From assembly GCA_021296255.1 (NCBI GenBank), contig JAGWAU010000010.1:53691-117690 (forward strand): DNA of 64,000 bases. Direction: 5' to 3'. Every line of letters starts with the position of its first letter. Positions within the stretch are counted from its first letter, which is position 1. This stretch comes from Alphaproteobacteria bacterium. Lineage in GTDB: Bacteria; Pseudomonadota; Alphaproteobacteria; UBA2966. Both the position numbers and the translations under genes were made by a program. The notes under the pieces were generated by a model, which searched no databases, was not told the DNA's origin, and worked only from the letters and a program-made list of their open reading frames with translations. Below, one piece after another: positions 23,710 to 31,687 of the stretch.

Positions 23710-26043
23710 CTAAACATTCGGTCGAGCCTGCGCCTGTCGAATGGCGCACCAGACGTTCGACGGGGTCGCGGGCATGTCGACGTGGCGCACGCCCAGAGGC
23801 GACAGCGCATCGACGACGGCATTGATCACCGCGGGCGCGGAACCGATCGTGCCGGCCTCTCCGGCGCCCTTGATGCCGAGCGGGTTCGTGGCGCACGGGA
23901 TCTCGTTGTAGGCGAGATCGAAAAAGGGGAAATCGTCGGCCCGCGGCATGGTGTAGTCCATGAAGGTCCCGGAAAGAAGCTGCCCGCTTTTCCCGTCATA
24001 CACACAGTGCTCCATCATCGCCTGCCCCGCGCCCTGGACGATCCCGCCGTGAACCTGGCCGTCGACGAGCAGGGGATTGATCAACTTGCCGAGATCGTCG
24101 ACCACGGTATACCGAAGCACCTCGACGATGCCGGTCTCCGGGTCCACCTCGACTTCGCAGACGTGACAGCCGTTGGGATACGTGAGACCCGGCGGCATGT
24201 ACTCGTGCCGCTCGGCGATGCCGAAGCCCAGCTCCTCGGGCAAGCCGCACGGCGTGTAGGCCCGCGCCGCGATCTCTTCGAACGCCACCGATCGATCGGT
24301 ACCGCGAACCACGGCGGCACCATTCGCGATCTCGATATCGGCCTCCGAGGCCTCCAGCATGTAGGCGGCGATCAGGCGGCACCGGTCCGCGACCCGCGCG
24401 GCCGCGCGATCGACCGCCACGCCGCCGACCGTCACGGAGCGTGAAAACCCGGTCCCGGTGCCGTAGGCGACGACGTCGGTATCTCCCTGGACCAAGCGGA
24501 CCCGGTCGAACGGCAATCCCAGGTGCTCCGATACGATCTGAGCGTAAGCCGTGGGGTGTCCCTGCCCGTTGTTCTGGGAGCCGATCAACAGGGTGACCCC
24601 ACCGTCGCCATCGACCCGGATCTCGGCCATCTCGTTGGTGCCGCCACCGCACGACTCGACGTAAGCCGCGAGACCGAAGCCGCGCAGCTTTCCGTCGGCC
24701 GCGGAAACCGCCCGGCGCGCCGCGCGATCCTGCCACCCGGCGTTGCCCAGGACGTCCGACAGGTTCTGGGAAAAGTCCCCGCTGTCGTAGACCTCCCCCA
24801 GGCAGGTCTCGTGGGGCATGGCCTCCGGCGGAATGAAATTCCGCTTCCGGATCTCCGCCGGCGATATCCCGAGTTCCCGCGCCGCCGCGTCGACCGCACG
24901 CTCGAGCGCATAGCAGACCTCGGGCCGGCCGGCGCCCCGATAGGCGTCCACCGGAACCCTGTTGGTGAAGACGCAGCGCACGCGGACGTGGGCAACCGGA
25001 ATCCGGTAGAGCCCCGTCAGCAGGTTCGAACCCGCCACGGTCGGTATCATGGGACCGAACGTGGAGAGATAGGCCCCCATGTCCGCGATGGTCGAGGCCC
25101 GGATGGCGAGGAAACGGCCCTCGCCGTCCAGCGCCAGCTCGACGGTCGTCACGTTGTCCCGAGCATGCGTATCCGAAACGAAGGCGTCGGAACGGTCCCC
25201 GCTCCATTTCACCGGCCGTCCGAGTTTCCTCGCCGCCCAGAGGACGAGGGCGTGTTCGGGATAGATGTTTTTCATCCCGAATCCGCCCCCGACGTCGGGC
25301 GTGACGATGCGCAGTCGGGATTCCGGAATGTTCAACACGCTGGCGCTCAGGCTGCGGCGCATGCGATGCGGAATCTGATTGACAGCGTGAAGCGTGTACC
25401 GGCCCGTGCCTTCGTCGAATTCACCGATGGCGCCGCGCGGCTCCATGGAGTTGACGACGATCCGGTTGTTGATGATCCGCAACCGGACCACGTGGTCGGC
25501 ATCCGCGAAGGCCGCTTCGACGCCCAGCGCATCGCCCTTCGACCAGTCAACACAGACGTTTCCCGGCGCTTCGGGCCAGAGCTGCGGCGCATGACTCTCG
25601 ACCGCGTCCGCCGTATCGGTCACGAACGGCAGAGTCCGATAGGCGATATCGATCGCCTCCACCCCGTCGCGCGCGGAGTCTACGGAGTCCGCAACGACCA
25701 GGGCGACGCAATCCCCCACGTAACGCACCCGATCGCCCGTGAGCGCCGGCCGCGGCGGCCTCACCACTTCGGCCCCCGCCATGCGATCCGCGCCCGGACA
25801 CGGAAGAGGACCCAATCCGTCCGCGGCCAGGTCCGCGTGCGTGAAGACACCTAGGACGCCCGGTCGCGACCCGGCCTCGGCGGTGTTCACGCTTGAAATC
25901 TCGGCGTGCGCGTGGGGCGAGCGCAGGATGGCCGCGTAGGCCTGTCGCGGCAGATCGATATCGTCGTTATAGCGCCCGCGGCCCCGCAGAAGGCGTTGAT
26001 CCTCGATCCGGCGAATGGGTTGCCCGATACCGAACTTACCCAT
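23710..26043 (-). CDS. xanthine dehydrogenase-family molybdopterin-binding large subunit
   Basis: This 777-residue protein has the Mo-hydroxylase large-subunit order: N-terminal RIEDQRLLRGRGRYNDD, the a/b hammerhead, then GGFGMKN, the substrate-side VDAYRGAGRPE, SQNNGQGHPTAYAQ and the catalytic Glu in GIKGAGEAGTIG. The AYRGAGRPE loop lacks the AYRCSFR signature of form I CO dehydrogenase. It should hydroxylate an aromatic or N-heterocyclic C-H (isoquinoline, nicotinate or similar). The small 2Fe-2S and FAD subunits normally encoded beside it are absent from the window. Confidence 0.88.
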   Translation of the reverse strand: MGKFGIGQPIRRIEDQRLLRGRGRYNDDIDLPRQAYAAILRSPHAHAEISSVNTAEAGSRPGVLGVFTHADLAADGLGPLPCPGADRMAGAEVVRPPRPALTGDRVRYVGDCVALVVADSVDSARDGVEAIDIAYRTLPFVTDTADAVESHAPQLWPEAPGNVCVDWSKGDALGVEAAFADADHVVRLRIINNRIVVNSMEPRGAIGEFDEGTGRYTLHAVNQIPHRMRRSLSASVLNIPESRLRIVTPDVGGGFGMKNIYPEHALVLWAARKLGRPVKWSGDRSDAFVSDTHARDNVTTVELALDGEGRFLAIRASTIADMGAYLSTFGPMIPTVAGSNLLTGLYRIPVAHVRVRCVFTNRVPVDAYRGAGRPEVCYALERAVDAAARELGISPAEIRKRNFIPPEAMPHETCLGEVYDSGDFSQNLSDVLGNAGWQDRAARRAVSAADGKLRGFGLAAYVESCGGGTNEMAEIRVDGDGGVTLLIGSQNNGQGHPTAYAQIVSEHLGLPFDRVRLVQGDTDVVAYGTGTGFSRSVTVGGVAVDRAAARVADRCRLIAAYMLEASEADIEIANGAAVVRGTDRSVAFEEIAARAYTPCGLPEELGFGIAERHEYMPPGLTYPNGCHVCEVEVDPETGIVEVLRYTVVDDLGKLINPLLVDGQVHGGIVQGAGQAMMEHCVYDGKSGQLLSGTFMDYTMPRADDFPFFDLAYNEIPCATNPLGIKGAGEAGTIGSAPAVINAVVDALSPLGVRHVDMPATPSNVWCAIRQAQARPNV

Positions 26044-26078
26044 GGATCACAATCCGTGGCTTGGCGAGGCCGAGCGCT

Positions 26079-27560
26079 TCAAGCGTCGGCGGCGGCGGCC
26101 GCGGCGCCCGCGATCCGGCCGAACACGGCGCCGGAGGTCAACCCCGTCGCGCCCGGATAATTGAAGTAGAAGAGCCCGCCGACGAGCTCGCCCGCCGCGT
26201 AGAGCCCGGGGATCGCCCGGCCGTCGGTATCGATCACCTGGGCTCGCGGATTTATCCGCAGGCCGCCGAACGTGAAGGTGATCCCGCAGGTCACCCCATA
26301 GGCCTCGAAGGGCGGTTCGTCGACGGTGTTCGCCCAGTTCGACTTGGGCACCGCCAAGCCCTCGGTGCACCGGCCGTCCTTGACGTTGGGATCGAACGGA
26401 ATGTCGGTGCGGACCGCCGCGTTGTAGTCTCTGATCGTCGCGACGACGCCGGTCGCGTCGGTGTCGTCCATCTTCGCGGCCAGCTCTTCGATCGTATCGG
26501 CCCGGATCTTGGTGACGCGCCGGATGCGGTACTCGTCCCGCAGCAGGTGCACGACCTTGGCGTCGAAGACCTGCCACGCGAACTGACCCGGCTGCGAGAG
26601 GATCTCGCCCCCATACTTGGCGTAGGTGTAGTTCCGGAATTCCGCTCCTTCATCGAGGAAACGCCGACCGCGCGAATTCAACACGATCCCCCACGGGTAG
26701 CTGTGCTTCTGAAACTGGTCGCCGACGGCGAGGTCGCCGAATTCCGGCGCGTTGCGGTCCCAGGCCACGGCGTGACAGCCGGACCAGTTGCCGGCGGGAG
26801 ACGCGCCCGCGTCGAGCGCCATGCGGATGCCGTCGCCCGTGTTGAACCGCGATCCCCGGACTTTCGCGAGATCCCATCCCGGGCCGAGGTAGCGGGTACG
26901 CCATTCGGTATTAGCTTCGAACCCCCCCGACGCCAACACGACACCGCGTGCAAGAATATCTCGGGTGCGGCCACTCTGGCGCACGCGAACGCCGTGCACG
27001 CCGTCGTCATCTTGCAGCAGCGACATGGCCCGCGCTTCGTACAGGACCTCCACACCAGCCTGCGCGGCGGCCGCGTGCAGCGAGTCGACCAACCCAGGGC
27101 CGCCGCCCGCCACCTCCACGGTGACGCCACCCCAGAACTTGAACCTGCCGTCCACCTTGAAGGCCTGGCGGCCGTAGATCGGAACGAAACGGACTCCCTT
27201 GGATTTCATCCACTCGACGGTGGGAAAACTCCTCGTCACCAACGCTTCGACCAGGTCGGGCTCGCAGCGGTACTGCGTGATACGGCCCATGTCGTCGAAA
27301 TACTGGTCGGACGTGTATTCGCCGAAGTCGGTGATCTCCCTCTCTTCGTCGGAAAGGTCGACGAGCCTGTCGATATCCTCGACGCCGTTGTAGACGATCC
27401 GCATGCCTCCGGCGGTGAACTGGCTGTTGCCGCCCCGTTCCTCCCGGGACGCGCGTTCCAGCACCAGCACCTCGGGCGCGCGCTCCCGCGCGGACAGCGC
27501 TGCGCAAAGCGCCGCGTTGCCGGCACCGACCACGATCACGTCGTACACGTCCTTCGCCAT
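26079..27560 (-). CDS. FAD-dependent dehydrogenase, tricarballylate dehydrogenase (TcuA)-like
   Basis: This 493-residue flavoprotein has DVIVVGAGNAALCAALSARE, ERASREERGGNSQFTAGGMRIVY and a C-terminus with FGGLRINPRAQVIDTDGRAIPGLYAAGE and GLFYFNYPGATGLTSGAVFGR. GGNS plus the GATG-type end is typical of TcuA, which oxidises tricarballylate to cis-aconitate with TcuB as electron partner. No tcuB is present. It lies 35 bases ahead of the Mo-hydroxylase subunit on the same strand, so both may be one transcript. FAD-dependent desaturation of a polycarboxylate intermediate is a reasonable guess. Confidence 0.83.
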   Translation of the reverse strand: MAKDVYDVIVVGAGNAALCAALSARERAPEVLVLERASREERGGNSQFTAGGMRIVYNGVEDIDRLVDLSDEEREITDFGEYTSDQYFDDMGRITQYRCEPDLVEALVTRSFPTVEWMKSKGVRFVPIYGRQAFKVDGRFKFWGGVTVEVAGGGPGLVDSLHAAAAQAGVEVLYEARAMSLLQDDDGVHGVRVRQSGRTRDILARGVVLASGGFEANTEWRTRYLGPGWDLAKVRGSRFNTGDGIRMALDAGASPAGNWSGCHAVAWDRNAPEFGDLAVGDQFQKHSYPWGIVLNSRGRRFLDEGAEFRNYTYAKYGGEILSQPGQFAWQVFDAKVVHLLRDEYRIRRVTKIRADTIEELAAKMDDTDATGVVATIRDYNAAVRTDIPFDPNVKDGRCTEGLAVPKSNWANTVDEPPFEAYGVTCGITFTFGGLRINPRAQVIDTDGRAIPGLYAAGELVGGLFYFNYPGATGLTSGAVFGRIAGAAAAAADA

Positions 27561-27797
27561 CTTCTTCCCGCCTCGCTCCGCCGCCGCCCACGGAATACGA
27601 TCAGGTTAGTTCTAGCTGCGCCGCACCCTTCCGAGCAAGCGGACCCCGGTGACGTCGAGATCCGTGTGCCGGCGAAAACGGCCTCCGCCGCGCGTCTTCG
27701 ACGCGTCTGCCCCGCCCACCCCGTCCTCCGCGACGGTTGCGCCGCCGCATCGCGCCCGGCACAGTCTTCATGCCGGGCACACACGGGAGGGCATACC

Positions 27798-28691
27798 ATG
27801 GAATTCCCCCGACACGACCGCTACGACTACGTCCCGATCGACGAGCGGCCGGACTACACTTGGCCGGACGGCAAGCGCCTCGCCGTCTATTTCGGCAACA
27901 ACGTCGAGGAATTCGCCTTCCGGGAAGGTCTCAACGAGGCGGGCCTGCCGACCCCGCCGCCCACGCACCGGACCTATGCCTTGCGCGACTACGGCAACCG
28001 GGTCGGCGTCTGGCGACTGTTCGACCTGCTCGACGATCTCGGCGCCCCGGCGTCGCACAACATCAACACGGCCGTCTTGGAGCACGCGCCCCAGGTGGCG
28101 GAGCGGATCAAGGAGCGCGGCGACGAGATGATCGGCCACGGCCGCACCAATTCGGAGCGCCAGGATGGATTCTCCGAAGCCGACGAGAAGGAGATGATCG
28201 AGTACTGCGTCGAGGCGATCACGAAGCACGGCGATGAACGGCCGACCGGCTGGCTCAGCCCGTTCTTGGCCGAGACCGCCGTTACACCCGACCTCTTGAA
28301 GGAAGCCGGCTACGACTACACCCTCAACTGGCCCTTCGACGACCAACCCGTCTGGATGCGCACGCGGGCGGGGCCCCTCCTCTACGTACCGTATACCGTG
28401 GAGATCAACGACCTGCCGGTGATTATCAACACGTGGCGCTACACGCCGCGGCAGTTCGCCGAGCTGATCATCGATCAGTTCGACGAGATGCTGGAGGAGT
28501 CACGGCGCCGGCCCCTGGTGTTCTGCTTCTCCCTCCACACCTTCGTCCTCGGCTACCCCTTCCGCATCCGGCCGCTACGCCGAGCCATGGAGCACGTCAT
28601 GAGGCATCGCGACGACATCTGGCTCACAACCCCGGGCAGGATCGCGGCCTACTGCAAGACCTTGCCGCCGGGGATCATCCCGGGCAGCTGA
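27798..28691 (+). CDS. polysaccharide-deacetylase-like (PuuE/allantoinase type), copy 3
   Basis: This 297-residue protein starts at ATG 27798 with GGGAGGG 6 bases upstream; the longer open frame across the opposite-strand genes is a shadow. It keeps the group motifs LAVYFGNNVEEF (N-x-E), YALRDYGNRVGVWRLFD, MIGHGRTN, GWLSPFLAETAVTPDLL, FDDQPVW and FSLHTFVLGYPFRIRP. Its similarity to the copies at 3.6-5.5 kb groups the three. Here it stands alone, divergent from the TcuA-like gene and followed by a hairpin and a MarR gene. Confidence 0.82.
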   Translation: MEFPRHDRYDYVPIDERPDYTWPDGKRLAVYFGNNVEEFAFREGLNEAGLPTPPPTHRTYALRDYGNRVGVWRLFDLLDDLGAPASHNINTAVLEHAPQVAERIKERGDEMIGHGRTNSERQDGFSEADEKEMIEYCVEAITKHGDERPTGWLSPFLAETAVTPDLLKEAGYDYTLNWPFDDQPVWMRTRAGPLLYVPYTVEINDLPVIINTWRYTPRQFAELIIDQFDEMLEESRRRPLVFCFSLHTFVLGYPFRIRPLRRAMEHVMRHRDDIWLTTPGRIAAYCKTLPPGIIPGS

Positions 28692-28697
28692 TCTGCT

Positions 28698-28722
28698 GGG
28701 GTCGGATCTCGGGTCCGACCCC
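28698..28722 (+). terminator. stem-loop after deacetylase copy 3
   Basis: GGGGTCGGA and its exact complement TCCGACCCC form a 9-base-pair perfect stem with the 7-base loop TCTCGGG, starting 7 bases after the stop at 28691. No T-run follows, so it may act as a weak or factor-assisted terminator, or as an mRNA 3' stabiliser. Confidence 0.5.
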
Positions 28723-28804
28723 ATGCGAATGGAATGAATTCGCGCCATTCGCACAACGTCGGGAGGGGTGTGCAAGTCGCAGGCGGGGCCGGACTTCTTC
28801 ACGA

Positions 28805-28845
28805 TTGTCACGTTGCGTATTCAGGTGTATATGCACTTGATATAC
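28805..28845 (+). promoter_or_regulatory. marR promoter with overlapping operator palindrome
   Basis: TTGTCA (28805-28810), a 17-base spacer and TATATG (28828-28833) form a near-consensus sigma70 promoter. Overlapping the -10 is an inverted repeat, GTATAT (28827-28832) and ATATAC (28840-28845), separated by 7 bases. This size and position suit a MarR dimer repressing its own gene. The coding start is at 28878. Confidence 0.55.
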
Positions 28846-28877
28846 CCATCTACTCGAACGGCGTCTGGACATTCATC

Positions 28878-29339
28878 ATGGCATCGCGGACCTCCCCCTC
28901 CGAACCGGCGAATTGTCTGTGCTTTAACCTCCGCAAGGCCGCGAGGGCGATCACGCGGATCTATGACGGCGTGCTGGCTCCGGTCGGCCTGAAGGCGACC
29001 CAGTTCACGGTCCTCCAGATCGCGAGCGAGGCGGGCGGCACCGCAATGAGCCGACTCGCGGGCCGGCTCGGCATGGATCGAACGACCTTGACCCGAAATC
29101 TGCAACCCTTGGAGAAACTAGGGTTGATCTCTGTCGGCGCCGGCAAGGACCGGCGCGAACGGTCAATCCGGGTCACCGAGGCGGGGCGCGAGGTCTTGGA
29201 GAAGGCGCTTCCCTTGTGGGAGAGTGCGCAATCAAAGCTCTACAGCGCGTTGGGCCCCGTCGCCTTCGTTTCCCTGCTGGATCGACTGGACAGCGTGATC
29301 GACAAGGCCACCGCTCAGACAGCCGTCGTACGCAAGTGA
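28878..29339 (+). CDS. MarR-family transcriptional regulator
   Basis: This 153-residue winged-helix regulator starts at ATG 28878 (MASRTSPSEPANCLCFNLRK). It has the HTH segment MSRLAGRLGMDRTTLTRNLQPLEKLGLIS followed by the wing residues KDRRERSIRVTEAGREVLEKA. MarR proteins are dimeric repressors released by small phenolic or lipophilic ligands. An overlapping promoter/operator lies just upstream, suggesting autoregulation. An NCLCF pair of cysteines near the N-terminus could allow oxidant sensing. The nearest structural genes are deacetylase copy 3 upstream and the toxin-antitoxin pair downstream on the other strand. Confidence 0.85.
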   Translation: MASRTSPSEPANCLCFNLRKAARAITRIYDGVLAPVGLKATQFTVLQIASEAGGTAMSRLAGRLGMDRTTLTRNLQPLEKLGLISVGAGKDRRERSIRVTEAGREVLEKALPLWESAQSKLYSALGPVAFVSLLDRLDSVIDKATAQTAVVRK

Positions 29340-29398
29340 GCTTCGGACGAGATTCTCAGATGACGACCGGAGGATGGCGAATCCGGAATCGCCTCACG

Positions 29399-29815
29399 CT
29401 AGCTCTCGTCCAAACTCTCGATCCGATCACTCCACCGCGAGCAGCGGATCCGCTCGACAAACGCGCGGTCCGCTGTGACGAGCCGTGTCCCTTCGTCCTG
29501 GGCGAGCGCGAGGTACTGGCAATCATAGACCGGGTGCTCCAGAACGCACGCCATCTCGAAAGCCGCCTCATGCAACCGCGCCGACGGAACCAGCGACTCA
29601 AACCACCGAGGCAGGGCCTTCAGGAAGGCCCGCGCCTGGGCTTGTGGAATTGTCTTAGCCAGCACCCTTCGCCAAGCCGCGTTCGCGCATTCCGCGAGAA
29701 TCATGTCCGGGGCGGAAAAGACCGCCTCCGACTCCGTCAAGGCTCGCGCCTCGGACGACAGGTTCTCTTCGAAGAACCATTTGCACGCGACGCTTGCGTC
29801 GATCACCAGCGTCAT
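29399..29815 (-). CDS. PIN-domain toxin (VapC/FitB-like)
   Basis: This 138-residue PIN-domain RNase has the expected acidic residues in order: Asp in MTLVIDASVACKW, Glu in ILAECANAAWR, and Asp in VYDCQYLALA with a following VTADRAF. PIN toxins cut tRNA or mRNA when released from their antitoxin. The ATG overlaps the antitoxin stop in ATGA, so the toxin is translationally coupled. The pair lies between marR and dprA. Both frames are intact. Confidence 0.85.
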   Translation of the reverse strand: MTLVIDASVACKWFFEENLSSEARALTESEAVFSAPDMILAECANAAWRRVLAKTIPQAQARAFLKALPRWFESLVPSARLHEAAFEMACVLEHPVYDCQYLALAQDEGTRLVTADRAFVERIRCSRWSDRIESLDES

Positions 29816-30366
29816 CGGTTGTCGCGATCCTCACGCAGAAGCGACACGCTGTCCTCCAGAGGGCCGGCGGTCATGGCCCGGATGCGATCGGCCTCGGCAA
29901 TCAACGCCGCCCGTTCCGGACGCGCCGCGTGAGTCAGAATCGTTCTCAGCATCTGTTCCAGAGAGCAACCTTTCCGTTTCGCCCTGCGTTTCAGCTCCGC
30001 GACAATCTCCGCATCCAGATTGCGCACGATCACCTGCGAACGCTTGTTTCCAGCAGGACGCTCTCCCAGGGACCGTGGGTGGCGATCAACCCGTGCGAAA
30101 TGGACCCGCTCCTCTCCTAGACGGAACCGCTCGACCTTCCAGCCTGCGTGCATCCAACTGCACGCTTGCGCATGGGTTTTGTCATTCCCCCACCACGGCT
30201 CATATTTCTTCGCACTCATGGGGAGAGAGGCGCCGATGATGTCTTCAACTTCGGAGAACGTCAGCGTGCAGGAGTCGCCAAGCCACTCCGACAGGTATTC
30301 TCCCAGAGGATCGTACTTTCCCAAGATAGGCCTCTTTAGGGCGGAATGATAAGGGAACGATATCAT
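29812..30366 (-). CDS. fused antitoxin: DUF7662-like domain plus ribbon-helix-helix (FitA-like)
   Basis: This 184-residue protein is longer than a normal antitoxin. Residues 20-95 approximately carry a domain with KYDPLGEYL, TLTFSEVEDIIG and the tryptophan-rich KKYEPWWGNDKTHAQACSW, AGWKVERF, resembling the small DUF7662 family. The C-terminal third is a ribbon-helix-helix: SQVIVRNLDAEIVAELKRRA, KRKGCSLEQMLRTILTHAA, then an acidic tail that would occupy the PIN active site. The ATG at 30366 has GGAAGGGAGG upstream; another ATG lies 21 bases earlier. The 4-base overlap with the toxin fixes the pair as one operon. Confidence 0.75.
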   Translation of the reverse strand: MISFPYHSALKRPILGKYDPLGEYLSEWLGDSCTLTFSEVEDIIGASLPMSAKKYEPWWGNDKTHAQACSWMHAGWKVERFRLGEERVHFARVDRHPRSLGERPAGNKRSQVIVRNLDAEIVAELKRRAKRKGCSLEQMLRTILTHAARPERAALIAEADRIRAMTAGPLEDSVSLLREDRDNR

Positions 30367-30490
30367 ACCCTCCCTTCCCGCGACCATCAACTAGCTGGGT
30401 CCACAATCTCCAAGTTGCAAAAGGAACGGGAATCCGTTCTCATCTTTACATAGAGTCCGATCCGGTGCTGACGGTACTCTGGATCCTGCC

Positions 30491-31654
30491 GTGTCTGCTG
30501 CGTCACAAGGTCTTGCGAAGGCGGCGACGACCTCCGAACTCGACGACGAGGGGCGTATCGCGTGTCTTCGCCTGATGCGCAGCGAGAACGTCGGCCCCAT
30601 CACCTATCACCATCTGATCGAGCGGTACGGTTCGGCGTCGCGGGCACTCGAAGCCCTACCGCGCCTCGCCCGCCGCGGGGGAAAGCCGACCCTCCGCATA
30701 TATAGCGAGCAGGAGGCCCTGGCCGAACTGGAGACCGTGGAGCGTTTGGGCGCCCGGTTGATCGTGCACGGCGAACGGACGTATCCCGGGCCGCTGGCCA
30801 CGTTGCCGGATGCGCCACCCCTGATCTCGGTCAGAGGACAACGCGATCTGTTCGACCGCCCCGCCGTCGCGATCGTCGGCACCCGGAACGCTTCCAGCGC
30901 TGGACACCGGTACACCCGAACGCTTGCCGCGGATCTGGGAGAAGCGGGTTTTGCCGTCGTGTCCGGACTGGCCCGCGGCATCGATACGGCAGCCCACGTC
31001 GGTGCCGTGGAAACCGGCACCCTCGCGGTGCTGGCGGGCGGCATCGACTCCGTTTATCCGCCGGAAAACGCAGACCTCCAATCCGAGATTTCCGAACGGG
31101 GCCTCCTGGTCGCGGAACAGAAGGCCGGTACGCGTCCCCAAGCCAGGCACTTCCCCACCCGGAACCGGCTCATATCGGGCCTGTCACTCGGTGTCATCGT
31201 CGTCGAAGCGGCGCTGCGGTCGGGCTCTCTGATCACCGCTCGCTGTGCGCTCGAGCAAGGCCGCGAGGTATTCGCCGTGCCGGGCTCGCCCCTCGATCCG
31301 CGCTGCCACGGCAGCAATGGGCTCATCCAAGACGGCGCTGTTCTGGTCCAGTCCGCAAGCGACGTCACGTCCGCGCTCGACCTCATGATACGATCCCGCC
31401 GGCCGCCGGAACCCCTCCGCCGGCGCCTCGTGCCGACACCGATTCCGGATGACGGGCAACTCGCCGACTCCCGCCATCGGGTAGCCGCCGCGCTGAGTCC
31501 GACGCCAGTGACGGTTGACGAACTCCTTCGCCACTGCCATTTGACTCCCCCGGTGCTTTTGACCATTTTGCTCGAACTCGAAGCGGCAGGCCGCCTGCAT
31601 CGGCACCCTGGAAACAGAGTTTCCTTTTGTGATCAAGGCGTTACGTACCCGTAG
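30491..31654 (+). CDS. dprA: DNA processing protein DprA
   Basis: This 387-residue protein has an N-terminal SAM-like helical region (ENVGPITYHHLIERYG), the Rossmann domain with VAIVGTRNASSAGHRYTRTLA, VSGLARGIDTAAH, GGIDSVYPPEN, FPTRNRLISGLS and EAALRSGSLITARCALEQGREVFAVPG, then a C-terminal winged helix (VDELLRHCHLTPPVLLTILLELEAAGRL). DprA loads RecA on incoming single-stranded DNA during transformation. The GTG at 30491 has no good ribosome site. It directly precedes topA and rnr, an arrangement common in alphaproteobacteria. Confidence 0.93.
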   Translation: MSAASQGLAKAATTSELDDEGRIACLRLMRSENVGPITYHHLIERYGSASRALEALPRLARRGGKPTLRIYSEQEALAELETVERLGARLIVHGERTYPGPLATLPDAPPLISVRGQRDLFDRPAVAIVGTRNASSAGHRYTRTLAADLGEAGFAVVSGLARGIDTAAHVGAVETGTLAVLAGGIDSVYPPENADLQSEISERGLLVAEQKAGTRPQARHFPTRNRLISGLSLGVIVVEAALRSGSLITARCALEQGREVFAVPGSPLDPRCHGSNGLIQDGAVLVQSASDVTSALDLMIRSRRPPEPLRRRLVPTPIPDDGQLADSRHRVAAALSPTPVTVDELLRHCHLTPPVLLTILLELEAAGRLHRHPGNRVSFCDQGVTYP

Positions 31655-31687
31655 ACCGCCGCGCGCGGACAATCATTTGGACCCTTC

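Noticed and set aside
23710..26043. Carbon monoxide dehydrogenase large subunit (CoxL)
   Set aside because: The loop reads AYRGAGRPE, not the AYRCSFR of CoxL, and no CoxM/CoxS genes are adjacent.
25893..27797. Long plus-strand open frame running into deacetylase copy 3
   Set aside because: Shadow of the Mo-hydroxylase and TcuA-like genes on the minus strand; no family similarity before 27798.
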